From contig VXBP01001817.1 of assembly GCA_013400115.1 (NCBI GenBank), positions 248,001 through 312,000 on the forward strand: a stretch of 64,000 nucleotides of DNA, written 5' to 3'. The stretch comes from Rhinopomastus cyanomelas. Lineage: Eukaryota; Chordata; Aves; Bucerotiformes; Rhinopomastidae. The notes beneath the pieces are model-generated. The model searched no databases and was not told the DNA's origin. It saw only the letters and a list, made by a program, of their open reading frames with translations. The translations under genes and the position numbers were made by a program. Below, piece by piece: positions 35,028-47,233 of this stretch; position 1 is the stretch's first letter; each line of letters begins with the position of its first letter.

Positions 35028-38000
35028 GAAAGTGAGGAGGAGAAGCTTTTTTCAAAAGGGGCACAGAGAGAGTTCACAGATGAGTTGGAATGTTCTTTCA
35101 CATGACACAGAGTGCGAGAGTTAGGGTCTTTTATTAACGTAAAAGTGATGAGAGAAACATGTCATTTTGTAAATTCTGGAGAGAGGGGAAGCCTGGCTGT
35201 GGCAAAGCAGCCCATTGCTTTTGGATTAAGAGTTGTCCTGACGCCCACAGCATGCATTGATGTACAAGTGGAGACAAGAGTGACCATCCGCAAGTGCAAG
35301 TTAGCTATACACATCTGGACAGAATGCACTGACCCTCAACAGGGACCAGAGAGGTTATTGCAACAGAAACTCCACCTCATTTTGCCACATACAACTGACA
35401 GGGTAATGTTAGGACTTGATGGAATTTTAATGCCAAAACTGCCCATTAAAATTCAAATGGTCTTCGTGGTGTAAACTTGTGAATTCCTTGTCTTTATTTT
35501 TAAGTAAACTTGCACTTCAGCTGAACATATAATCTCTCCAAAAAGATCTCAGAAATGAATAACAATATTTTAAATGGCAGTAGGAAAATTAAACAAAACA
35601 TAAGCACAGAGGAAATACTGCTTGGCTTCTATTATACGAATTCCACCAGCTGTTAAATCAAACTCAGCTGCCACATTCAGTGTCTGAAATAAAGAGAAAA
35701 GAAAGGATCTGTTTGAGGAAATCTAGATGTAACTTCATTCTTAAAAAAACCCTGAACACAGTTGCCACGATCTTGTGACAAAATCCCTATATCTTGAAAA
35801 CTACTGTAAGAATAGAATGGTCATAAAATAGTGTTAGAATCAGTGAAGAATTCCCAGCCTCTTGAAGCATGCAAATAGCAGTTAACTCCAGATACTCCTG
35901 CCTTTCCTAGGAGAGCGTTGCACTGAAGTGTCCCTTCCCTTGGCATGCCAGTGCTCCTCCCACCAAGGCTAATTGAGGTGTTGTTTCAGATTGTCCTCAT
36001 CCTTTCACCAGGCTTCTAGAAAGAGAGTTATGCTTTTATTCCTGAACCCAGGACTGCAGTAGTAGACAGAAAGGGTAGAAAAAACAGCACAGAGCTCAGG
36101 AGAAGATAGGGTCCGCAAAAGTATTTTTAATTCATTACCTGAGTATTTTTCCTTTCAAAATATGGGAAATAGAGGCCAAACACTACAATGCTTTGCCTGA
36201 CAAATGCTTAAAAAATTCCATTGAACTAACAGTCTCTGCAAAATAGCCAGAGAAATATCAGTTCTCTTGGTTTTATTTCTTATAACTGAATCCAATACAC
36301 TGGAAACAGAGTTCAGTCTGCTAGAGCAAAACCCTTCCCTGGAGGAAAAAAGATCTCCTTTATCCATCTCTCAAATTCATCTTGGCCAAAATAATATACA
36401 TAGCTCAAAAACTAAACGAGTTAAGATAATTTCATTCCTAGCTACCCACAAAAGTACATCTCTCAATAGTGCTTTGAGAATACTGCAGGAAAATTAAGAT
36501 GGAGCCTGAATCATGGAGCATAAATTTGCTGCAGCCTTTGAAACATTCTGAAGCGGCCTGAAGTGAAAGCGAAGCCCCTGCACTGTCACTCAGTGCTAAG
36601 CGAATAGTCCTGCCCAAGAAACCAATTTGTGATTAAGGTCTCACACCCAAACAAAATGCCATCTCGTGTTCCAAAGACAGACAGTAATGTGCTCAAATAT
36701 GTGCTGTTTAAAGTACAGGACCATCCAGAAAGTAATACCCAGTAACTGCAAACAGGACTTCGTGACCTCCTGGGAAAGTAACGGCATTGGCTTGTGCTCA
36801 GATCACAAAGTTAAAGTGATTTCAAAGTGAAAAATGAAAGTTTAGGCAAAGAAAGGAGACTCATGAGAGATCTGGGAGAAGGGTACAAAAAGGTTTTATA
36901 ATTACAGGCCTCAAAAAGATGATCCTTTTATTTCAACTCTGAGAAAAATGTGAGAAATGAAGCAAGCCTGGATTTTCTTTCCTCTCCAGCCAGTCAGGTT
37001 GTCTGAAGGAGCTCTTGAAGACAGAAAAATTGCTCAAAGGTCCTTTTGTGGAGGACCTTGATCTCCCTGACATCTATCAAAGTGCACCCTGACTCAACTT
37101 ATTAACACAGAAGCAAAACCACATTTGCACTAAAGTCAATAGTCAAATTCCCGTTTCATTCCCTAACATTATCAAAGGTACTTCAGGAGTTTATCTCGAG
37201 ATGTTTGATAGACACAGAAGGTTTCCATTCAGACTTTGTAAATTCTTCCTTGTTCTCAGAACTGTCTTAGTAGATGTGTGTATCCCCCCTCAGATAATGA
37301 AGGCTTAAGAAATTCTACCGGAGATCCTGATACCCACTGATAGTCTTCTCATTTCTGGGCTTTGCATATATGGATGTCTGAATCTTCCTGTCTGAGGCAA
37401 GGAGATACTGTGTGAGTGAATAGCTGCATAGGATCAAAGTTTCAGTGCAGACCTTAGAAAGGATGAGATCAAGGGGCAGACAAAATTTTCACGATTAAGA
37501 AGGTGCCTCATCATCATGACTCCTTTTTTTTCTTTATCTGAGACAGTTATAGAGACAAAAGAAAAATGACCACTTGTGGATAAGAGGAGTTATTTCTGAG
37601 ATTAAATGAAGTTTACAATCTACGCAAGTTGATGCAAGCAGATAGGCCTTTATCTGTTAGAAACGGAGGAAAGAGAGGCAATGAGGATAGTCACAGTGTC
37701 TTCTTTACTGCATATTATAGAATAGCCTTAATTTTTAATACCATCATACAAGTGAGCAATAAAGTGATGATGGAAGTGATCAGAATAGAAACAGTGTTAA
37801 TGACACGAGTACTCTTCAGATAGATTTCTGGAAGTTATCAGTTTAGTAAATACAAATGCTCTGATTGCAGTGCTGCAGTGCTGGAGCACTTGGAGGGTAG
37901 ACAGCTGAAACATCATTTAGAAAAACATTCATAGCTAGACCCCAGACAGCTTGAAATGCAGTCTGTTCTGTACTTACTTTTGTGTCCAAACATTGCTAAC

Positions 38001-38509
38001 AGAGCTTTTAAAAATATGTGTAAACTGTGTAAGATCAAGCTGACTCAAATGGAAAGGGCTCACAACCCCATAATGAAGTCATCACGTTAGGGCACTCTCC
38101 TTTTTTCACTGTCTTGTAGAGAACTGCATTTTGTGTAAAATGGCATTTGCTGATTCCTGAAGGAGGTAAGTGGCATATCGGGAAAGGTGCACGTCACACA
38201 GGCAATGCAAATATCAGTATTCTTCTATTTTAAAGGAAGGAAATGTTTTCTGCTTAAAAGAAGGAGAGAAAAGGGGGAACACATAAATTGGAGACCATAT
38301 AATATGAGTTAGACAGGTTAACCTGATAAAGATGATGAAAGTTCCCAGAAGCTTTACTAATGCAACTTACAAGAGAGTTGTACTGATTTCTTTGAGTCAA
38401 TAGTGTGTTTATATAATCCATTAAGTTTGATGAACGGACTCAGATAACACAACTAAAATCCATCACTCTCTACTTCTACTTATGCATCTGAATACTGATG
38501 ACATTAAAA
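35028..38509. other. Non-coding stretch with one unassigned frame
   Basis: AT-rich unique sequence. The most coherent frame is 35112-35474, listed separately. No CR1 blocks are visible. Confidence 0.45.
35112..35474 (+). other. Unassigned open frame (120 codons)
   Basis: ATG-initiated, ending in a stop after 'MPKLPIKIQMVFVV'. Composition is balanced (Val, Leu, Thr, charged residues spread evenly), more protein-like than most chance frames here, but I recognise no domain. It begins about 85 bp beyond the end of an internal CR1 fragment. It could be a remnant of an unrecognised element, an exon, or chance. Confidence 0.15.
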
Positions 38510-39228
38510 TGTTGTAGTTTGAACTTGGTGGGTCTTAGGGTGAGAGATCAGGAGTTGCTATGGCAACTTTTTATAAGAATCTTGGAATTAGAAGCTCTCC
38601 TTTATCTCCAGCACAGCCAACCAGCACCTCTGCAAAGAAGAAATTTTTTTCAAGTGGAAACTAAAAAACCTAAAGTACCGCTAGTTTGGAGTTTCCTGTT
38701 TCCTGCTTTATGTTGGGAGACTCTTGTCTGATCTTTGGAGAAAAGGCACACAGCACTGGTCATGGTAGCATCTTGCCTTTGAGAATGTACTGAATGGAGA
38801 CAGAGAGAGAGTGACAGTGTCGAACTTCAGGGGTCAGTGGAGGAAAAGTTTCACCTGCAACCCACTCTTTGCTGGAATGGACAGAGTCCCCATGTCTGTG
38901 GCTTCGGGAATCAGTGCACTGGCACAGAGGACTGGGTTGGAAGCATGGAGCAGGGAACTGGCTCTTAGACTTACCATTGGCACTGAGGAATCCATGAACA
39001 AAAAGATGGACATCACTTTTCCACACGGAAAAGAACTACTGAGGGTTTCTTTCCCTTGAGGGGTTGGAGGTAGCAGCTCAGACCTGTTATATAAGAACAT
39101 GTGATTAATCTCTGTATATCTGTGTAGGGAATTTTATGTTGTGGGAATTAAATGTGTCTTGTTTTTTTCCCCAAATTGAGCCAGTCTTTGGTTTCACCTG
39201 TTACTTTGTAAGTGGTTTTGAACCCTCA
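38510..39228 (+). mobile_element. Possible solo LTR (endogenous retrovirus)
   Basis: The left boundary TGTTGTAGTTTGAAC resembles the start of avian ERVL-type LTRs; the right end TTTTGAACCCTCA is a weak counterpart. Between them are a TATATAA box (39088-39094), an ATTAAA polyadenylation signal (39147-39152) about 55 bp later, and a T-rich U5-like tail. The length of about 720 bp is plausible. No target duplication was found and the right end is uncertain. No retroviral coding region is attached. Confidence 0.38.
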
Positions 39229-41554
39229 CTGGATTTTTTTTTGGTTTGTTTCATTAGCACATGAACTAAATTAATTGGTTAATCTCATCTCAGACCTGAT
39301 CAACAAGATCCATCAATGACAAATGTGAAGAAGAACAGGAAACTTCTCAGTTAATTTGATGAACAATAGTGCAGTAGAGTCCTAAACACTTAAGAAACCC
39401 CTCAGAACTTTATATGAAGAGTAAATAAAACTTCTCATCAGATGACATAACTGTTGTGAGATGTAGTGTCAGGAGATTTGGAAACATAACGAGACCCAAA
39501 CACATTTGAAATTCGTATCATGTCAGTTATGTCCTCTGAAGTAAAATATACCATGAGAAAGCTCTGAAATGGCAATTGCAAAACATCAAACATTATCATC
39601 CTAACCTTTGTCATCAGCAAAATCTTCAGGGATGGACCAAAATAAATTCTTAGGGTCACTGAACTCAGCAGGGTTAGTTCTAATAAGAGGCAGCACCTTG
39701 CAGTGTGATGCCCCAATGAGAAATATAAATGCAAACAGCCAGTGTTAACTTCCTTAATTCCATCACTTCTTCCTTTATCTTCTTCCGTATCTGAGATGGA
39801 GGTGGCTCTAGGTGTGAGTGACATTCCTAAGCAATACCTCTTTCCTTTATCGCTATTTCCAGCACAAGAAAAACGACATGACATTTGCAGCTGTATAAAT
39901 TCTCTTTGATCACAGACACTTTCCAATTCAACCCCATTTTTCTGAATATAATCTATTAAAGTATCAAGCACTGGTTCTGCCCTTCTACCTTCATGTGCTT
40001 GGCAGCATAAGAGTTATGGGTAAGCTGAAGATGAAAAACAGCCTGCTCATTGAATCAATGTCACCTATTGTAAATGAGGTAACTCTGCTTATGTGTGTTC
40101 GTCTCTTACCTTCTTTTACCATTTTCCTTGCCAACTTCAACTTCAAGTTGAGCCCAAATAATAATAGTAGTAATACAAAAGGCAGAATAAATAAATGTGT
40201 GACTAGATGAAAGATATATTATGAATGAAAAATTATCTGTTGTCACAGTCTCCAATCATTTAAAACCCTGGCAAAATCATTAAACCTAAATGCATATTTT
40301 CTAACCTGCGTGAAAGTGCTATTTTTAGCATCTAAAGTTCATTAGTAAAGCGTAGTCATAGTCTTCAACTTCAAGAGCCCAAAGTTGTTCTTTCCTCCCT
40401 GCTATTCAGGCTCTGCACAGCTTTGTTTCCTATCTCTTGCTCCCTGGACAGACACATTGGGAACTGATGAAGATATCATCAACCTTTCAGCCAGTTCTTT
40501 GAACTTATCCCATAGCTGAGTCATTAAGCTTTATGATAGCAAATACTTTTTCATCCTTGGACAAAGAGGATTAATTTATCCTAAAAGCCTCCTCATAAAC
40601 ACCATTTTGTAGCTTATTTATCTTTTTATTGGAAAAGCAACATTGCAAGAGATGATCCCACCGGTCATGAAGCTGTAATTTTTTACGACTGTTAACCGTT
40701 ACTGCTGCATTTTCATAACGAGTTACTTCAACACTTGCCATCTGAAGAGAGTTGGTTTTGTATTTTCCTGGGGCACAGCTGTCTCACATCAGAAAAACTG
40801 TTTTTGTGAGAGGTTTCAGTTGCTCTGGTAACAGGCTGTGACAAGTTCTGCCTGTGAGAAATTGCTCACAGGAGAGGTCTATGCCCTTCTTGCTGATAGG
40901 AACAGGACCACGTTTCTGAGAGCCCTCAGTAAATACATTCCCTGACTGTCACACAGCATTACAGGGAAGGAAACCTATGGAATGAACTGGCTATGAGTTA
41001 ACTGGTTCTGATCCTATCACATGCAATAACATGAGGAAACCGAACTGTGTTATTGCACTTCCTCTTGCCTGAAAATGCCACCTTATTAATATGTTGTCGG
41101 CGCAGCTGCCAGGTCCACCATGTGTCTGTAGGAACGCGAGCAGAGCTGAAAGCACAAGGAAAATACGTAATTAAAGAAGTAATTGCACGTGTTTATTGTT
41201 TGTAGATTTTGCTGTCAGATTCTTGCAATTTTCTTTATCTTTTTTCATGATAATTGTGCATCCGTGTTGCAGAGTATCAGTCCAATGCTATTTATTTGCT
41301 GTTTGTGTCAGACAGATGCTCCTTTCTACTAATTAATCCTAGTTTGGACAGTGTCTCCTTAAAGTTACTTCTTCCATTCTGTCAGGCCATGGTAGATTTA
41401 TCTAAAAGGTCACCTGTCATGTATTTATTCATTTTGGGTTCTCAAAGCTTGTTTATTTATGAAGCATCTTGCTACTGAAGTCCAGGGAGCCTCTAAAAAA
41501 TGTCCTATGACTTCACCTCTTTGCTTGCTGTGTGGGTGCAGTCCCCAGGCTTCT
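39229..41554. other. Non-coding stretch with one long unassigned frame
   Basis: AT-rich unique sequence. Apart from the frame at 39438-39971 no coding signal stands out. Confidence 0.45.
39438..39971 (-). other. Unassigned open frame (177 codons)
   Basis: One of the longest stop-free frames in the window outside CR1. The stated 5' end is a GTG; the first ATG lies about 30 codons in, leaving a product of nearly 150 residues. The first half is hydrophilic with several cysteines and an acidic 'SDTEEDKGRSDG' patch; the second half is hydrophobic and looks less protein-like. A pyrimidine-rich TTTTTCATCTTCAG string lies upstream on the same strand (about 40040), which could be a splice acceptor, but the reading frame it would open is not this one. 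I do not recognise a family. Could be an exon, a decayed gene, or chance. Confidence 0.18.
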
Positions 41555-41955
41555 CAATCCAGAGAAAGGGAGCTGGGATTGTTTAGCCTTAAGAAGAGGA
41601 GGCTCAGGGGAGACCTTATTGCTGTCTACAACTACCTGAGGGGTGGTTGTGGCCAGGAGGAGGTTGCTCTCTTCTCTCAGGCAGCCAGCACCAGAACAAG
41701 AGGACACAGCCTCAAGCTGCGCCAGGGGAAATTTAGGCTTGAGGTGAGGAGAAAGTTCTTCACTGAGAGAGTCATTGGCCACTGGAATGGCCTGCCCAGG
41801 GAGGTGGTGGAGTCGCCAACTCTGGAGCTGTTCAAGGCAGGATTGGACGTGGCACTTGGTGCCATGGTCTAGCCTTGAGCTCTGTGGTAACAGGTTGGAC
41901 TTGATGATCTATGAGGTCTCTTCCAACCTTGGTAATACTGTGATACTGTGTGATA
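41555..41955 (+). mobile_element. CR1 LINE, 5'-truncated, well-preserved 3' end
   Basis: Sense CR1 with a continuous ORF2 C-terminus ending in a stop at about 41872. Visible are 'RELGLFSLKKRRLRGDLIAV', 'YNYLRGGC', 'TRTRGHSLKLRQGKFRLEVR', 'RKFFTERVIGHWNGLP' and 'REVVESPTLELFKAGLD'. The 3' UTR follows (GGTTGGACTTGATGATCTAT, CTCTTCCAACCTTGG) with an ATACTGTG octamer tail. The lack of frameshifts over about 105 codons suggests a comparatively young insertion. The tail differs from the usual ATTCTATG and matches 27-80. Confidence 0.95.
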
Positions 41956-43035
41956 ATCACATGAGTAAAGGAGCAGCAGAAAGGAGGCTCCAACAGCAGG
42001 AAAAGATTAATGCTGACAATGTCTCATAGGACAGCAGCTATAATCAGTGCTGAAAACTGCTGTATGCGTTATACCAATAGACTTGAGGAGCTATATTTTG
42101 TTGAAGATCATATTTATTGCTCACCAGTGGTTTGAACAGTCAAGTTGTGACAACTGGAAGTCTCAAGGAGCATGGACATTATGGCAGGCAGATAGCAAGG
42201 TTTGCTTATTCATAAGCTTAATTAGATTTAAATTGAAGGCTCCTGAAAAAGATTTTGACCCCACCCTGGGCTTCAGAAGCCCAGCTCATGAAGAGTTTTG
42301 CAGACTGCTGCAAAACCAGGGCAAATGGGCTTTTTTCAGTAGGTTTGGGTCTTACAAGGCCAGCAAGGACCTAGTGAGATCTTTAGAGATGTTACTGACA
42401 AACATAATGATACACCATGCTCAAAGAAATAGAAGATCTGTAGGAAACATCAGAGCTGATTTTCTAATTATTGGTGCTGCATGTGTATATAGAGATGGAA
42501 TGAAGAATTTATGGATAAAATTTTTATTGCCTTTGTTTGAGGCTATCATGAAGAAACTTCATGATCTTTTATATAATTTTCATACATTTCTTACAGTTCT
42601 GGGTAGTAAAGTATCTTCAGTCTAGTAAGTAGAATGGAAGTAAAATTAGAGATTATAGAGGAGCAGATCTCTTTAACTCTTAGAATGTATAAGCTCATAA
42701 TGGCTGATTATTCCACTTTCAATCTCATATTGTGCACATGCGGAGTGATTATAACACTGACAGAAATATCACAATAAACCCATACATGTTGTCTGAAGAA
42801 GGCCTGATGATTACTTAAACATCGTAACACTGGAGTAAAGTTTTAAGTTTATCGGAACTAGCTCTATCTCTTCCCAGATAATCTTACAGAAGTTTACTGT
42901 ATGTATACAGACCATTTAAATTTGTCAGCAGTCAACTCTGACAAAAACCAAACCTAACACAAGGGTGTAATTATGCTACACTGTTGGTCTCTTCCTTGCA
43001 AGCCCTGTTGTTAACCCGGTGTAAGTGCTAGCTGT
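41956..43035. other. Non-coding stretch with one unassigned frame
   Basis: AT-rich sequence directly after a CR1 tail, holding the 192-codon frame listed separately. Confidence 0.45.
42047..42625 (+). other. Unassigned open frame (192 codons)
   Basis: A 579-bp stop-free frame that opens at a GTG; the first in-frame ATG is more than 110 codons in, so an ATG-started product would be fewer than 80 residues. The translation is rich in Phe, Leu and Lys, with stretches such as 'RNRRSVGNIRADFLIIGAAC'. I recognise no family. The length is at the edge of what chance gives in this much AT-rich DNA. It begins about 90 bp after a CR1 tail and shows no CR1 similarity. Confidence 0.15.
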
Positions 43036-43095
43036 ATGGAATCACTTATGTTGGAAAAGACCTTTAAGTTCAAGTCCTACCATGGTATGGCTGCT
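43036..43095 (-). mobile_element. CR1 LINE 3' tail fragment
   Basis: Antisense: GGAATCACTTATGTTGGAAA, AGACCTTTAAGTTCAAGTCC and TACCATGG. About 60 bp, with the tail reduced to one unit. Confidence 0.75.
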
Positions 43096-43239
43096 CTATC
43101 ACATCCCCACAAACAAGAAATTTTAACATTCTGACCACGTAAATAAGAGAATTGAGTGGTGCAGGAGAAGTACATAGACCACCAAGGGTCTTCGAAAGCC
43201 CTTTGGGTCTTCAATGTTTTATGTTATTTCATTGACGCA

Positions 43240-43714
43240 GAAAGGATGAGGACCTGTTGGAGCAGCTCCAGAAGAGGCCATGAAATGCTCATAGGGCTGG
43301 AGCACCTCTGTTATAAGGACAGGCTGAGGGAGCTGGAGTTGTTCAGCCTGGAGAGGATAAGAGTCCAGGGGGAGCTTATAGTGACCTTCCAATCCCTGAA
43401 AGGGGCTGTCAGAAGGCTTGGGAAGACTGTTCACAAGGGCAGGGAATGCTAGGATGAGAGGTCATGGTTAGAAGCTGGAAAAAGGGAGATTGAGTCTGGA
43501 CATGAGGAAAAAGTTCTTGAATCTGAGGGTCAAGACCCCTGGAATATAGGCTGCCTAGAGCAGAGGTAGAGGCCCCATCCTTGGAGCCCTTCCAGGTGAG
43601 GCTGGATGGAGCTCTGGGCAACCTGTTCTAGTGAGAGATGTCCCTGCTTGTTATAGGGGTGTTGGACTGGGTGGCCTCTGGTTGTCCCTTCCAACCCAAC
43701 ACATTCTATGATTC
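43240..43714 (+). mobile_element. CR1 LINE, 5'-truncated
   Basis: Sense CR1 starting within GGACCTGTTGGAGCAGCTCC, a subfamily-specific block also found at 52770. It carries 'GLEHLCYKDRLRELELFSLE', the GGGGGAGCTTATAGTGACCT block, then AGATTGAGTCTGGACATGAG, GGTAGAGGCCCCATCCTTGG, GGTGAGGCTGGATGGAGCTC and the 3' UTR, ending with ACATTCTATGATTCC. ORF2 is frameshifted after 'FQSLKGAVRRLGK'. Confidence 0.93.
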
Positions 43715-46545
43715 CACATGGACAATTTGAGTACATGTTTTGTATCTCTAGGGTATTGAAACACACAACTGATCAAATTACAAAACCCTAGCAGTTTTCT
43801 AGTAAAACAGCAGAGCACAGTAGGGTCTCCTATTCCACTAACAAGTAACAACTTGCTAGTACATGTCCTTCTTTGACTTTGATTCTCGTAACTGTTTTCT
43901 TATTTCCTTGTGCTGAACAGAGTAAGAAGTTCTGATCCAATCAGCCAGAAGGTTCTAAATGCAGTTGTGATTCTGAGTGAAAGTTCTGATCCACTGAAAG
44001 CATTTCAAAGCTTGAATAAGCTTTTTGTCTTATTAAATACTGCAGTTTTCCACCTTCTTGAGGGAACAGACAATACAACCCTTTGGCACAAACAGATCTG
44101 TGGCATAAATTGGCTTGTCCATTTTCAGTCTTAAAAAGGAAAACACTGTCAGGAATTCCGTCTTCTTCTCCAGAATGTTTAAAGATTCTATTTCAGCTAT
44201 TTTGTTGTGTGGTTTCAGTCTCCTGTAGCTAATTAGAGCAATACTGGATGCCAGCTTAAAAGAAAAAAAAAGAGAAAGGCTATTTCACAGTTTTCTTTCT
44301 GGCTATAGAACCAACAGCGTTAGAAAGGAGGGCATTTTTCCATGTAGCTGATAGGACCCCATAGTAAGTTGCTGTGAGCAGTAATTGAGGTTGATCCTTT
44401 TAGTTCTTCCTCTTTTCTCCACTTGCCACATCTAATCGCAGCCCTGGAAATGTGACTCACATCAATAGTTTCTATTTTAGCAGATGTGACTTCCAACTGC
44501 CTTGTAGAATTTATCCCAGGAATCCGAAAGCAAAAGTGCACGTAGAGACTTTGGATAACACAGGTATGGTATTTCAGACCACTGATAAATCATTCTGTTA
44601 GTCATAAAGCTGTGAGTGTTCAGAATAAACACTGCCCTGATAAGAGATTAACCTTCTTCTCACCAACTAAATCTTTGTCTGTGTGGAAGAATTTGTGTTG
44701 CAAAATGTCACGTTATCTGGAGATGGGTGAACTCCCCACTTCCCCTGAGAAAAGTTTCTTGCAGTCCATTAACTGAATTTAGCTATTTTACTTTTACCTA
44801 AATTACTGTTTCCTCAAACATGCCAATTTTATCTCACACTGTTCCCTTTCCTCCTGTGTGTGGAATTCCTTGCTTTGTGTCACTACACCTTGTCTGCACC
44901 AGCTGGCAAAACATTTCCAAACAAACTTGGGATTTGTGTTTGAGCTACATGAGCCTGAAAATAAATGTGGACCCATTTACCAGCAAAATGGCTTTCCTCC
45001 CTGCTCTAGTTTTAGAACTGGAATTTTATGAGGCCTTTGAACTTCATCTTGTTTCCTTTAAATGGCGGACTGATGTCTTTGCTTTCTTCATGACAGGCCC
45101 TCGTGTATAGAAAACCGCTGAACCTCAGCAGCCCTCTTGGCCAGCTGTACAGACTGTTCATACTCTCAGGAACTTGGGGAGAAGCTGGTAGAAGGGCGTA
45201 CAGAAAGACAATGGCTCTAAAAATGTTGATCATTTTAGTTTCCCAAGGGTCTAGCATCTCCATGTAGTATTGGGGGATCCCAATAAAGCCCTAATGGAGT
45301 GATCAGTTCAGCAACGTAAAACGTAACCCCTGTTCTCATGAGGTCTTTTCTGATGATGATGGACAACCAAGCACCTCCAAAACTTCCACTGTGTCTTTCC
45401 CCTCCGTTCTCTTCTCCACTTTCGTATATGAGTTAGCATCATGCTCACACCCAACACCAGGGGCAATGCTCCTTTGCATCAGGTCATTAAGGAATTACAG
45501 CAGGTTCCTCCCCAAGAACACTAATGGCACACACAACACAGAGCAAGCACTCTGGATTTTCAGTTTGCACTACAATCCCAGTGCTACGTCCTGCTTGTGC
45601 TTTGGAAGGTATTAAGGGGCTACTAGGAACAAGCTAACATTTAGCTGTGTGGACAGCCAGCAAATGAAGCCAAATGGAGTAATTTGTTCAATACTGTAGA
45701 TATACTGACCAAAAATAGGTTTAGTGGTCACTTACACTGTCTTCCCAAAGGCCTTTGGTTACCATTGTGTGGTAATTACTCACTAGAGTGAGTAATAAGT
45801 GGCTTTCATTGTTCTTCTTTGCATTCTGGAAAAAAATGTACTTTATAAGACGATACACGCCGGTATTTAGAACTGTTCACACCACTGTGCAGAGAGAGAC
45901 AACTTCAGTCTGGATGAGAGACTAACTCGTGAGTGCTCAGGATCTTCAAGATGCCACAGGATGCTTCTCCACATTAAAATCCACATGTGAAAACCCCACA
46001 CTGGTCATTGTTTGATATGAAATATTTTCTCCTTTATTGAAGGCCATCTTACACCTCTACAATGGCTTCTTGGGAAGGCAGGAGGACAGGCTTCGTGCCT
46101 TCATGCATGCAGCCTGTCCTGGAAAGGTCTGGACATGAGTCACTGAATTACCCCCGGTGCTGCATGCCTGTGCTAGCCAGCTGCAGCCATGAGGTTCAGT
46201 TCCTCTCTTCTTTTCTTCCTTTACTTCCCGTCAGACATTCCTGCTGTACTCTGGCACATTTTTCTTGTCTTCTCTCTTACTCCTCAGAGATTCCATCAAA
46301 TTTGCTGTTCTGGCAACACGAAGGGTGGTGGGACCATGGCAAGATAACAAAGAATGAAAACCACTAGGAAGAGAAAAAAACTCTCTGTACTTCCTCCCTT
46401 TCCTGAAAGTGTAAGGCAGGCAGGGGTTAAATGGGATGGACAATTATAAACTGCAAGAGTTACTTAGGGTGTCTTTCTTTTCTCTCCCCACTATTTAACT
46501 CTATTTTAAGCAAGACTGCATGCAGCATTGTCTCTGGAATAGCAG
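43715..46545. other. Non-coding stretch, nothing recognised
   Basis: About 2.8 kb of unique sequence. Frames on both strands are at most about 100 codons and have no motif. Confidence 0.5.
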
Positions 46546-46627
46546 AGAATCATAGAATCATAAAATCATTAGGCATTGGAAGGGACCTGAACCGATCATC
46601 TAGTCCAATCCGCCTGACACAGCACGA

Positions 46628-47232
46628 TCACCTAAAACAAGCCACAAAGGAACACATCCAGCGGGTCTTAAAAGTCTTCAGTGAAGGAGACTCCACAACC
46701 TCCCTGGGCAGCCTGTTCCAGTGCTCCGTCACCCTCACTGTAAAGACATTCCTTCTCAGACTGATGTGGAACCTCCTATGTTCCAGCTGACACCCACTGC
46801 CCCTCATCCTATCACTAGATGACATTGAGAAGAGCCTGGCTCCATCCTCCTGACACCCACCCCTCAAATATTTATAGACATTAATGAGGTCACCCCTGAC
46901 TCTCTTCTTTTCCAAGCTAAAGAGACCCAGCTCCCTCAGCCTCTCCTCATAAGGGAGGTGCTCCACCTCCTTCATCATCCTTGCTGCCCTATGCTGGACT
47001 CCCTCCAGCAACTGCATGTCCGTCTTGAACTGAGGGGCCCAGAACTGGACACAATACTCCAGGTGTGGTCTCACCAGGGCAGAGTAGAGGGGGAGAAGAA
47101 TCTCTCTTGATCTGCTAAGCACCCCCCTTCTGATCCTCCCCAGGAATCTTTTGGCCTTCTTGGCCACAAGAGCACACTGCTGGCTCATGGTCATCCTGCT
47201 GGCCACCACGACCCCCAGGTCCCTTTCTCCTA
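46628..47232 (-). pseudogene. CR1 ORF2, C-terminal region
   Basis: A 193-codon open frame in the antisense element covers the part after the reverse transcriptase catalytic core. It reads from 'GERDLGVVVASRMTMSQQCA' through 'LYSALVRPHLEYCVQFWAPQ', 'RAARMMKEVEHLPYEERLRE' and 'LGLFSLEKKRVRGDLINVYK' to 'RNVFTVRVTEHWNRLP' and 'REVVESPSLKTFK'. These are the standard CR1 ORF2 C-terminal blocks in the usual order. The absence of stops over nearly 600 bp suggests a young insertion. The last residues ('TRWMCSFVACFR') come from a frameshift of the usual 'HLDAFLCDLC' ending. Confidence 0.93.
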
Positions 47233-47233
47233 N

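Noticed and set aside
36718..36760. ACCATCCAGAAAGTAATACC, reminiscent of a mariner-type terminal repeat
   Set aside because: No matching inverted end and no transposase remnant nearby.
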